Shown here: positions 1 to 5,762 of the stretch, in pieces | Numbering within the stretch: position 1 is the stretch's first letter | How the letters are laid out: every line of letters starts with the position of its first letter | NCBI GenBank assembly: GCA_964579845.1 | Contig: CAZOHC010000043.1 | Location: 1-8,766 of the forward strand | From: CAZOHC01 sp964579845 | GTDB taxonomy: Bacteria; Patescibacteriota; Microgenomatia; Levybacterales; UBA12049 | Length of the DNA stretch: 8,766 bases | Direction of reading: 5' to 3' | Program-made: the position numbers and the translations under genes | The notes under the pieces: generated by a model | What the model was told of the DNA's origin: nothing | Seen by the model: the letters and a program-made list of their open reading frames with translations, nothing else | Databases searched by the model: none

Positions 1-882
1 TGCCAGTCTGACTTCGGCCCAGTCTGCCAGGCCCTGTGCGACGATATTCTTCGCGAGGAAACGGGCAGCGTATGCACCTGATCTGTCAACTTTCGTCGGA
101 TCCTTACCTGAGAAAGCACCGCCACCCACACGGGCATACCCGCCGTAACCGTCAACGACGATTTTCCGCCCTGTCAGCCCGGTATCAGAATGCGGTCCGC
201 CGATATGCCAGACACCGGTACCGTTCACGATCAGATTCTTTTTCTGATATGAAAAACCGTACGTTCTTAGAAGAGGCTTCACAACGTTTGTATACAGATC
301 ATCAGTCACTTGTTCGAGCGGAACGGATGCTTCATGCGGCACTGCCAGAACAAGCGATTCGACCGCAACAGGTTCCCCATTTTCATAACGAATCGTTACC
401 TGCGTTTTTCCGTCGGGGCGTAGATACGGCAGTATCTTTTTCTCCCGCACTTCATCAATTCTCTGAGCGAGTCGATGCGCAAGCGTGATGGGAAGCGGCA
501 TCAGTTCATCAGTCTCGCGGCAGGCATACCCGAACATCATCCCTTGGTCTCCGGCACCTGCTTCATCAACACCACGGGAAATTTCAGGAGACTGAGCATG
601 AATTTTCAGCGTTATGTCTGCATTATCTGAAAAATGAATCTCAGGTATCGTATACCCGAGACGTCGTATCTGCTCTCTCGCGACGGCTTCATAGTCGATA
701 TCTGCGTTCGCCGTCACTTCACCTGCCAGTATACAGGTATTGGTCGTGACCAATGTCTCGACCGCGACCCGCCCGTTTCTGTCCTGAGTGAGGATCGCAT
801 CCAGGATGGCATCACTGATCGCGTCACAGATTTTATCCGGATGCCCGCTGCAAACTGATTCTGATGTAAACGTGTGTTTCAT
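1..882 (-). CDS. metK: S-adenosylmethionine synthetase (methionine adenosyltransferase), N-terminal 294 residues, cut by the window edge
   Basis: Makes S-adenosylmethionine from methionine and ATP in the cytoplasm. I translated the complement of 1-882 as one open frame of 294 codons. It begins MKHTFTSESVCSGHPDKICD, giving the HPDK ATP-binding motif at residues 14-17. GAGDQG follows at 109-114, and near the edge come a GGGAFSGKDP phosphate-loop motif and DRSAAYAAR, both hallmark MetK sequences. The family is usually 380-400 residues, so roughly 90 C-terminal residues lie outside the window. The segment before GAGDQG is a few residues shorter than in E. coli MetK. The start at 880-882 was chosen because the protein aligns from its first residues with known MetK. 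No Shine-Dalgarno is seen upstream. The leader carries a SAM riboswitch and terminator, which independently supports the identity and implies feedback control by the product. Confidence 0.97.
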   Translation of the reverse strand, partial: MKHTFTSESVCSGHPDKICDAISDAILDAILTQDRNGRVAVETLVTTNTCILAGEVTANADIDYEAVAREQIRRLGYTIPEIHFSDNADITLKIHAQSPEISRGVDEAGAGDQGMMFGYACRETDELMPLPITLAHRLAQRIDEVREKKILPYLRPDGKTQVTIRYENGEPVAVESLVLAVPHEASVPLEQVTDDLYTNVVKPLLRTYGFSYQKKNLIVNGTGVWHIGGPHSDTGLTGRKIVVDGYGGYARVGGGAFSGKDPTKVDRSGAYAARFLAKNIVAQGLADWAEVRLA

Positions 883-894
883 GTGAATGTGTCG

Positions 895-980
895 TTAGAC
901 ATTAGTCTTTAGTCACTGGCTTTTTCATCTTTTCGATAAATATCACTTGCTAAGGTCTAAAGACCAAAGACTACTGACCA
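895..980. repeat. Inverted pair of 7-bp-periodic repeats (locus A, metK leader)
   Basis: The left arm is three heptamers in register at 895-915: TTAGACA, TTAGTCT, TTAGTCA. The right arm at 946-980 reads CTTGCTA, AGGTCTA, AAGACCA, AAGACTA, CTGACCA. The reverse complement of the right arm contains TAGTCTTTGGTC, which differs from TAGTCTTTAGTC of the left arm by one base. The arms are separated by about 30 bp and could fold into a long hairpin in the metK mRNA, between the riboswitch terminator and the start codon. No coding sequence is present here. The function is unknown. Confidence 0.7.
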
Positions 981-995
981 TTGCCGGCAGGCAAT

Positions 996-1018
996 AAAAA
1001 AGCCTCCGTCAAGGAGGC
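996..1018 (-). terminator. Rho-independent terminator in the metK leader (riboswitch expression platform)
   Basis: On the minus strand a 6-bp stem GCCTCC/GGAGGC (1018-1013 with 1007-1002) encloses the 5-nt loop TTGAC and is followed at once by six T (1001-996). It lies 24 nt downstream of the SAM aptamer and 114 nt upstream of the metK start, which is the usual position for a transcription-attenuating platform. The upstream segment GAGGC (1034-1030) can pair with GCCTC of the 5' stem arm and would act as an antiterminator. Confidence 0.88.
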
Positions 1019-1042
1019 GTCTTCTTTTTGCCTCATTGGCCG

Positions 1043-1115
1043 CATCTTCCTTTCGGAATGAGCACCGCATCCGCATTCGCGGCTCGGTTGCCGGGGCTTA
1101 CGCCCGCTCCTGATG
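1043..1115 (-). promoter_or_regulatory. SAM-I superfamily riboswitch aptamer, compact form, upstream of metK
   Basis: Read on the minus strand, the segment carries the conserved core of the SAM-I clan in order. P1 is CATC/GATG (1115-1112 with 1046-1043). P2 is a 4-bp GGGC/GCCC hairpin with a GTAA loop (1105-1094). The invariant GGCAACC is at 1092-1086. P3 is CCGC-GAAT-GCGG (1082-1071). GGTGCTCATTCC (1066-1055) is one base from the SAM-I consensus GGTGCTAATTCC. P4 is TTCC-GAAA-GGAA (1058-1047). P2 is much shorter than in canonical SAM-I, leaving no room for the kink-turn or for a loop that pairs with J3/4, so a SAM-I/IV-like variant is possible. It precedes a terminator and metK, so SAM binding is expected to switch off transcription. 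Confidence 0.87.
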
Positions 1116-1120
1116 TTCTC

Positions 1121-1126
1121 ATTATT
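1121..1126 (-). promoter_or_regulatory. Candidate -10 box of the riboswitch-metK transcript
   Basis: AATAAT on the minus strand matches TATAAT at five of six bases. It would place the transcription start at about 1115-1113, the first bases of aptamer helix P1. No convincing -35 is found at 16-18 bp. The nearest candidates (TTGCCG, TTGCTA) are badly spaced, so this is a weak call. Confidence 0.3.
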
Positions 1127-1257
1127 AAAACAGAAACCTCCGGCAATAGCAAGCGACTCTGTCTATCGGATAAAAAGACATCTTGAAAAATCTGACAGAC
1201 TGAATAGCCGGTGTCTCCGATTTACTGAGTATTCTGAGTGTTCTGAAATACCGTCGC

Positions 1258-1286
1258 GAGACAAAAATTGACGCTTCCTGTATAAT
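1258..1286 (+). promoter_or_regulatory. Candidate promoter of the exonuclease gene
   Basis: A perfect -10 TATAAT is at 1281-1286, with GAGACA at 1258-1263 (four of six against TTGACA) and a 17-bp spacer. The transcript would start near 1293, giving a leader of about 72 nt. TTGACG at 1269-1274 is closer to consensus but only 6 bp from the -10, so it is not a usable -35. Confidence 0.45.
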
Positions 1287-1320
1287 GATGTTCTGGTGAC
1301 AAGCAAAGAGCAATAAGAAA

Positions 1321-1344
1321 AAAGCAGATCCTTATCACTGCTTT
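1321..1344. other. Hairpin in the exonuclease leader
   Basis: AAAGCAG (1321-1327) and CTGCTTT (1338-1344) form a 7-bp stem with a 10-nt loop, 21 nt before the exonuclease start. On the minus strand the stem runs into a T-rich stretch, so it could be a weak terminator in that direction. On the plus strand it is simply a leader hairpin. No Shine-Dalgarno lies between it and the start codon. Confidence 0.35.
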
Positions 1345-1364
1345 CCTATCACCTCTCACTTCTT

Positions 1365-2132
1365 ATGATCAAACTATTTCTCGATATCGAAACTCTCCCC
1401 TGCGATGATGACATGCGTGAGACAGTCATCGAAATCCTGAAGAAGAAACACTCGAATAAAGACAAAGATCCTGAGCAGTTATTTCTCGAAACCGGATTCG
1501 ACGGCACGTTCGGCCGGATCTGCTGCATCGCCTATGTCAAAGAACTTCGTGACGGAACGATCGAGAAAGCAATCCTCAAAGGATCGGAAGATGAAATTCT
1601 CACGGCATTCTGGCAGGCAGCCCGTGATGTCGACCTGTTTATCGGACATAACGTGTTGGATTTTGACTTGCCGTTTATCTATCAACGGACAATGGTGCGA
1701 AACATCAGACCGTCTGTAAATCTGAATTTCGCCAGATACCGAAATAACCCGATCTATGACACGATGAAGGAATGGTCCAAATGGGCATATAACGCCGGTC
1801 CGAAACTCGATACCCTGGCAAAAGTGTTGAAGCTTCAGACTTCAAAAGATGTCATGGATGGCTCTGAGGTGTGGCAGTATTATCAGGATGGAAAAATAGA
1901 TGAGATAGGTGCCTACTGTATGAAAGATGTCGTCCTCACGCGACAGGTCTACTATCGCATGAACTTCATGACCGCATCAGACATCCCCGGTATCGAGGCA
2001 TTGACGACAGTACCGAAACAGCCGGAAGAACAAAGTAGCAAAGAAGCAGTTGAGGAGAACCCGATAAACACCCCAACGAATCACACGTCGCAACAATCGT
2101 TCCTCACCGACACCGACGAAATCCCATTCTAA
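1365..2132 (+). CDS. DnaQ-superfamily 3'-5' exonuclease related to the PolB proofreading domain, with SSB-like C-terminal tip
   Basis: A 255-residue stand-alone DEDDy-type exonuclease. ExoI is DIE (D7, E9). ExoII has the pattern N-x3-F-D in GHNVLDFDLPF (N96, F100, D101). ExoIII is Y-x3-D (Y184 to D188). These are the metal ligands and catalytic tyrosine expected for DNA 3'-5' hydrolysis in the cytoplasm. No polymerase domain follows. After about residue 205 the sequence becomes a P/Q/S/T/E-rich, probably disordered linker ending in TDTDEIPF. That closely resembles the acidic DDDIPF tip of bacterial single-stranded DNA-binding proteins, which is unusual for a nuclease. The gene is divergent from the metK leader and converges on typA with 3 bp between stop codons. 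ATG 1365 leaves only six residues before ExoI, which is normal for the family. A role in repair or RNA processing is inferred. Confidence 0.85.
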   Translation: MIKLFLDIETLPCDDDMRETVIEILKKKHSNKDKDPEQLFLETGFDGTFGRICCIAYVKELRDGTIEKAILKGSEDEILTAFWQAARDVDLFIGHNVLDFDLPFIYQRTMVRNIRPSVNLNFARYRNNPIYDTMKEWSKWAYNAGPKLDTLAKVLKLQTSKDVMDGSEVWQYYQDGKIDEIGAYCMKDVVLTRQVYYRMNFMTASDIPGIEALTTVPKQPEEQSSKEAVEENPINTPTNHTSQQSFLTDTDEIPF

Positions 2133-2135
2133 CCT

Positions 2136-3950
2136 TTAGTTCATGTTCTTCATCGCGCGCATGCGACGAGCTTCGACCGGGTCGAGGATTTTCTTCCGGA
2201 TTCTGATATTCTTCGGTGTGACTTCGACTAACTCATCATCAGCGATAAACTCCAGTGCATCCTCAAGCTGCATGATTTTCGGTGTCTTGAAATATTCAGA
2301 CACGCCTTCACCTTTTGATCGCATGTTCGAGAGTTGTTTTGCTTTACAGACATTCACACTCAGATCATCATCACGGGCATTCTGGCCGATAACCTGGCCT
2401 TTGTAAACAGGAACGCCCGGTCCGACGAAGAGCTGTCCGCGATCCTGGATATTGGTTAATCCATACAGATTCGTCGTTCCTGACTCATGTACGATGAGTG
2501 AACCCTGATCACGTTCATGAGTATAGCCGTTATCAACATCAAATTTTTCAAATAACGTATTTAAGATCCCAAGTCCCCGTGTATCAGTCACGAACTCGCT
2601 CCGGTAGCCGAACAGTCCTTTGGACGAGATAAGAAATTCCATTGAGACCATCTGATCATTTTTCATGTCCTTCATCTCAGCGTGTCTGGCACCCAGTTTC
2701 TGCATAACAACGCCTGAAAATTCTTCCGGCACTTCGATAAATAGCCGCTCGTACGGTGTCAGTGTTTTCCCGTCAACAACTTTATCAATAACTTGTGGCC
2801 GTGAAACCTGGAACTCATACCCTTCGCGTCTGAGGCGTTCGATCAGAATCGCCAGATGCAACTCACCCCGTCCTGAGACAATCCATCCGCCGGTCGTTGT
2901 ATCATCCTCAACCCGAAGCGCCATATCTGTTTCAAGTTCCTTCATCAGTCGATCCCTGATCTGTCGTGAGGTCTTAAACTCACCCTCCTGCCCTGCAAAC
3001 GGTGAGTCATTCACCGTAAAGGTCATACGAATCGTCGGCTCCTCAATCGCGAGCAGCGGAAGCGCGACCGGATTCTCGACATCTGCTATCGTCTCACCGA
3101 TCGTGATTTCAGGAATGCCTGATATCGCGACGATATCACCGGCACCGACTTCTGTCGCATCAACCCGATCAAGTCCTTCAAACGTCATAAGCGACGTCAG
3201 ACGGTGTTTCTTCTGTGATCCGTCACGGGCGATATGCATAATATCCTGTCCTGCTTTCAGTGATCCATTATAGATTCGCCAGATACCGATACGTCCTTTG
3301 TGTGAGTCAGAAGCGAGTGTTGTAACAAGCATCTGAAGCGGCTTCGAGCTGTCGACTTTGGGAGCGGGAATTTCTTTGAGGATCAGGTCAAAAAGCGGTG
3401 TTATATCAGTCATCTCATCAATATTCTCAGTGTGCCCTGCTTTACCGTTTTTGGCAGATGCATAGATATACGGGAAGTCCGCGATTTCATCATCTGCACC
3501 GAGTTCGAGGAATAACTCAAGTGTTTTATCATGGACATAGTGCACACGTGCATCAGGTTTATCGACTTTATTTATAACGACGATAATTTTATGTCCCATC
3601 TCCAGTGCTTTTTTCAGGACGAATCTGGTCTGCGGCATCGGTCCTTCTTTCGCATCAACAAGCAGAAGACACCCGTCAGCAAGTTTCAGAACGCGTTCGA
3701 CCTCACCGCCGAAGTCAGCATGGCCCGGTGTGTCGATAATATTAATCTTTGTGTCCTGATACTTCACCGAAGCATTTTTCGAGAAAATCGTAATGCCACG
3801 TTCCTGCTCCAACTCATTGTTATCCATAATGAGGGAATCAGCAGTGTCTTTATGCATTTTCGTCTGTGACTGCGTCAACAGCGAGTCAACGAGCGTCGTT
3901 TTTCCGTGGTCGACGTGTGCGATAATAGCGATATTTCTGATACTATTCAT
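2136..3950 (-). CDS. typA: Translational GTPase TypA/BipA
   Basis: Ribosome-associated GTPase of the EF-G/LepA family, linked in other bacteria to 50S assembly and growth under stress or cold. All G motifs are visible: G1 AHVDHGKT (11-18), G2 RGIT (51-54), G3 DTPGH (73-77), G4 NKVD (127-130) and G5 SAK (165-167). The beta-barrel domain 2, the EF-G-like domains III and V (including GRGELHLAILIERLRREGYE) and the TypA-specific C-terminal domain with GLFGYRSEF follow. At 604 residues it is full length for the family (about 600-615). The start gives the usual N-terminus just before the first strand. The leader is short, with a -10 box 29 nt upstream and a GC hairpin before the ATG. The gene is convergent with the exonuclease, and no terminator fits in the 3-bp gap. 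Confidence 0.97.
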   Translation of the reverse strand: MNSIRNIAIIAHVDHGKTTLVDSLLTQSQTKMHKDTADSLIMDNNELEQERGITIFSKNASVKYQDTKINIIDTPGHADFGGEVERVLKLADGCLLLVDAKEGPMPQTRFVLKKALEMGHKIIVVINKVDKPDARVHYVHDKTLELFLELGADDEIADFPYIYASAKNGKAGHTENIDEMTDITPLFDLILKEIPAPKVDSSKPLQMLVTTLASDSHKGRIGIWRIYNGSLKAGQDIMHIARDGSQKKHRLTSLMTFEGLDRVDATEVGAGDIVAISGIPEITIGETIADVENPVALPLLAIEEPTIRMTFTVNDSPFAGQEGEFKTSRQIRDRLMKELETDMALRVEDDTTTGGWIVSGRGELHLAILIERLRREGYEFQVSRPQVIDKVVDGKTLTPYERLFIEVPEEFSGVVMQKLGARHAEMKDMKNDQMVSMEFLISSKGLFGYRSEFVTDTRGLGILNTLFEKFDVDNGYTHERDQGSLIVHESGTTNLYGLTNIQDRGQLFVGPGVPVYKGQVIGQNARDDDLSVNVCKAKQLSNMRSKGEGVSEYFKTPKIMQLEDALEFIADDELVEVTPKNIRIRKKILDPVEARRMRAMKNMN

Positions 3951-3957
3951 AAAAATC

Positions 3958-3973
3958 CCCGCCTCTTTGCGGG
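3958..3973 (-). other. Hairpin plus U-tract immediately before the typA start codon
   Basis: On the minus strand CCCGC (3973-3969) pairs with GCGGG (3962-3958) around AAAGAG. It is followed by G, A and five T (3955-3951) that run straight into the ATG at 3950. If the -10 at 3985-3980 is used, the transcript starts at about 3975-3974, so the hairpin sits at the extreme 5' end. The only Shine-Dalgarno-like purines (GAGGCGGGG) are inside the stem. It looks like a terminator but is too close to the transcription start to be a normal one. A 5'-protecting or translation-gating hairpin is possible. Confidence 0.5.
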
Positions 3974-3979
3974 CTATCT

Positions 3980-3985
3980 ATTATA
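3980..3985 (-). promoter_or_regulatory. -10 box of typA
   Basis: Perfect TATAAT on the minus strand, 29 nt upstream of the typA ATG, preceded by TGT. No good -35 hexamer occurs at 16-18 bp. The closest candidate, TTTGAG, has a 14-bp spacer. Confidence 0.55.
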
Positions 3986-4095
3986 ACAGATTTACGCTCA
4001 AATTTCCTCATTTCCGGAGTATTTGTACCTATGCTCAGCCATCAAACTCTACGAGATAACACAACTATACTAGTACCGGCATATCTGGTATTTGA

Positions 4096-4101
4096 TATAA
4101 T
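4096..4101 (+). promoter_or_regulatory. -10 box of the Nudix gene; probable leaderless start
   Basis: TATAAT ends 8 nt before the ATG at 4110, so a normal start point 6-8 nt downstream would fall on or next to the start codon. A partial dyad (TACC at 4074-4077 with GGTA at 4087-4090) covers the -35 region, where no clear TTGACA is present. It could be an operator, but this is speculative. Confidence 0.5.
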
Positions 4102-4109
4102 GATGACCT

Positions 4110-4547
4110 ATGAAGAAAACAATGAGTGCTGGCGGTGTCGTCATCAATCAAAACGGTGACGTAGCAATCGTTAACCAAAAGCATAAATCCTGGTCACTGC
4201 CGAAAGGTCATGTTGAAGAAAACGAAGATATTCTCGAAGCGGCACGACGTGAGGTAAACGAAGAAACAGGACTCTCGGACCTGACGCTTATTAAACCGCT
4301 TGGTATTTATGAGCGATACGCGATGGATCACGAGAACAACGATAACAAGCAGGAACTGAAGACACTGCATTTTTTTCTCTTTGAGACTCGGGAAGAAACA
4401 CTCAGCCCCATGGATGTTGATAATCCTGAAGCGATCTGGGTAAAAAAAGAACAGGTTGAAGACTACCTCACCCATCCTGAAGATAAAAAATTTTTCCGGC
4501 AGGTACTGACAGAACTCATACACGACAAAGACTCTCTTGCAGAATAA
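4110..4547 (+). CDS. Nudix hydrolase
   Basis: A 145-residue single-domain pyrophosphatase that hydrolyses a nucleoside diphosphate linked to another group. The Nudix box matches GX5EX7REUXEEXGU exactly at residues 33-55, from G33 and E39 to REVNEETGL. The catalytic glutamates E48, E51 and E52 are all present. WSLPKGH just before the box and a later TLHFFLFE resemble the Ap4A hydrolase branch, so diadenosine polyphosphate cleavage is a reasonable guess, but substrate cannot be read from sequence. The length is typical. ATG 4110 is favoured because the domain's first strand begins within ten residues and a -10 box sits just upstream. It is first of three plus-strand genes, 29 nt before the FKBP gene. 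Confidence 0.93.
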   Translation: MKKTMSAGGVVINQNGDVAIVNQKHKSWSLPKGHVEENEDILEAARREVNEETGLSDLTLIKPLGIYERYAMDHENNDNKQELKTLHFFLFETREETLSPMDVDNPEAIWVKKEQVEDYLTHPEDKKFFRQVLTELIHDKDSLAE

Positions 4548-4565
4548 TCATAGAGTCGGTATAAT
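4537..4565 (+). promoter_or_regulatory. Candidate promoter of the FKBP gene
   Basis: TATAAT (4560-4565) with TTGCAG (4537-4542, three of six) at a 17-bp spacing. The -35 overlaps the last codons of the Nudix gene. The -10 ends 11 nt before the ATG at 4577, leaving a leader of only about 3-5 nt with no Shine-Dalgarno. Confidence 0.45.
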
Positions 4566-4576
4566 AGCTTCATCTT

Positions 4577-5041
4577 ATGAAGCAAAATATTATTATCGCT
4601 GTTTTGATTATTGCGATAATTCTGGTTTTCGGTTATATTCTACAGGGCGCGATGGGAAATCCCATCGGCCAAACGAGCGAGATTACAACAGAAACAGCAC
4701 AAGCTATGCCGACAGAAGAAGTACAAATTGAAGAATTAGCAGAAGGAACAGGCGACGCTGTCGTTCAGTCCGGTGATACGGTTGTCATGCACTACCGGGG
4801 AACACTCGAAGACGGTACACAGTTTGATAGTTCCTATGATCGCGGAGAGCCGTTTACGACACAGATCGGTGTCGGTCGTGTTATTCAGGGCTGGGACGAA
4901 GGAGTACCGGGCATGAAAGTCGGCGGAAAAAGAAAACTGACGATTCCATCATCACTCGGCTACGGAGAAGCAGGTGCACCGCCTACAATTCCGCCGAATG
5001 CAACCCTCATCTTCGAAGTCGAACTCCTCGAGATACAGTAA
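4577..5041 (+). CDS. Membrane-anchored FKBP-type peptidyl-prolyl cis-trans isomerase
   Basis: Catalyses prolyl cis-trans isomerisation and assists protein folding, here probably on the outer face of the membrane. Residues 5-23 form one hydrophobic segment, with no lipobox cysteine and no clear cleavage site, so it is most likely a membrane anchor. A polar T/E/Q-rich linker follows, then one FKBP domain from about 49 to 154. By comparison with human FKBP12 the whole active-site set is kept: Y73, F83, D84, F93, V102, I103, W106, Y129 and F146. The domain ends in FEVELLEI at the C-terminus, as in FKBP12. The length suits a single-domain anchored FKBP. The gene lies between the Nudix and HELAH genes on the same strand. 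With the HELAH protein it suggests an envelope protein-maintenance group, which is inference. Confidence 0.94.
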   Translation: MKQNIIIAVLIIAIILVFGYILQGAMGNPIGQTSEITTETAQAMPTEEVQIEELAEGTGDAVVQSGDTVVMHYRGTLEDGTQFDSSYDRGEPFTTQIGVGRVIQGWDEGVPGMKVGGKRKLTIPSSLGYGEAGAPPTIPPNATLIFEVELLEIQ

Positions 5042-5048
5042 GCTTTCC

Positions 5049-5077
5049 TTTATACTTTATTCGTGCTCCGTTATACT
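5049..5077 (+). promoter_or_regulatory. Candidate promoter of the HELAH membrane protein gene
   Basis: TATACT (5072-5077) with TTTATA (5049-5054) at a 17-bp spacing. The -10 ends 11 nt before ATG 5089. A second TATACT occurs at 5051-5056. No Shine-Dalgarno precedes the ATG, so a near-leaderless mRNA is likely. Confidence 0.4.
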
Positions 5078-5088
5078 GAAGAATAACC

Positions 5089-5760
5089 ATGATCTACGTC
5101 CTGCTTTTTTTCGCAGAGCTTGTACTGCTTTTTTTCCTCTCCCGCATCGTTACCCGTGGAATTTCCTACCTGTTGTATCGAATTACCGGCAGTCAGAAAA
5201 TTATGGTTACGGTTATGGCGTTTTTTTTCTTTCCCGGGACACTGATTCATGAACTCGCGCATTATATAACCGCACGTCTCCTTTTCGTGCCGGCCGGAAA
5301 AATGGAGTTCGTCCCGAAGGTCATCGGATCAGGGGTGAAAATGGGAAGCGTCGCGATCGGACAGACTGATCCTCTGAGGAGGTCACTCATCGGGATGGCA
5401 CCATTTTTCTGGGGGACAGCGATTATCCTCGGCATTCTCTACGCATTCCAGTCGTTCGGCGGTATAGAAAACATATGGATTACCCTCCTCACCGGATACG
5501 TCCTCTTTGAGATCAGTAATACGATGTTTTCAAGTAAAAAAGATATGGAAGGAACCCGTGAATTAATGCTCGCCCTCATCGCAGTTATCCTGCTTTTCTA
5601 CTTCCTGGGATTTCGTTTTCCGGCAGTCGATCCTGAGACAATTCTGACTGATGATATCATCGGACTTTTCCGAACAGGCAGTATCTTTCTGGCAGTCCCA
5701 CTAGTAATTGATATCATGCTGATCGGTGTATTAAAGGTTCTTCGGAGTATGCACCACTGA
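5089..5760 (+). CDS. Polytopic membrane protein with HELAH zinc-metalloprotease motif (M50-like)
   Basis: A 223-residue hydrophobic protein. Segments at about 2-30, 40-65, 100-122, 126-147, 158-178 and 192-217 can span the membrane. HELAH (54-58) fits the HExxH zinc motif inside a predicted membrane helix, as in intramembrane metalloproteases of the site-2 protease (M50) type. GMAPFFWG (102-109) resembles the conserved G-x-A/G-P segment of that fold. The usual M50 NPxDG motif is absent. Instead NTMFSSKKDMEG (144-155) offers D152 as a possible third metal ligand, a pattern I recall from other M50-like membrane proteins. Proteolytic activity is therefore inferred. It follows the FKBP gene by 47 bp and has its own -10 box. 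It converges on the next gene with 2 bp between stop codons. Confidence 0.7.
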   Translation: MIYVLLFFAELVLLFFLSRIVTRGISYLLYRITGSQKIMVTVMAFFFFPGTLIHELAHYITARLLFVPAGKMEFVPKVIGSGVKMGSVAIGQTDPLRRSLIGMAPFFWGTAIILGILYAFQSFGGIENIWITLLTGYVLFEISNTMFSSKKDMEGTRELMLALIAVILLFYFLGFRFPAVDPETILTDDIIGLFRTGSIFLAVPLVIDIMLIGVLKVLRSMHH

Positions 5761-5762
5761 GG

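Noticed and set aside
36..858. Plus-strand open frames at 36-488 and 634-858
   Set aside because: Both are antisense shadows of metK. Their translations are basic and low-complexity, while the opposite strand gives a clear MetK protein.
1201..1250. Short direct repeats of TTCTGA near 1231-1247
   Set aside because: Only two or three imperfect copies in a 9-bp spacing, with no inverted partner. Not convincing as part of the heptamer pattern.
1125..1313. Minus-strand 62-codon frame upstream of the riboswitch, considered as a leader peptide
   Set aside because: No Shine-Dalgarno or nearby promoter, no amino-acid run typical of attenuation, and it ends before the aptamer. The riboswitch explains the region better.
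1479..1719. Open frames on both strands inside the exonuclease gene
   Set aside because: They overlap the well-supported exonuclease frame and show no motif.
3958..3973. Ordinary terminator of a gene upstream of typA
   Set aside because: No minus-strand gene lies directly upstream, and a typA -10 box is located just before it, so it belongs to the typA leader.
2143..4059. Plus-strand open frames inside typA and its upstream region (for example 2665-3273)
   Set aside because: Serine-rich antisense translations across an intact TypA coding sequence, with no recognisable domain.
5089..5760. Alternative genetic code with UGA as glycine or tryptophan
   Set aside because: UGA ends this gene cleanly 2 bp before the convergent gene, and no conserved gene in the window has an internal UGA.
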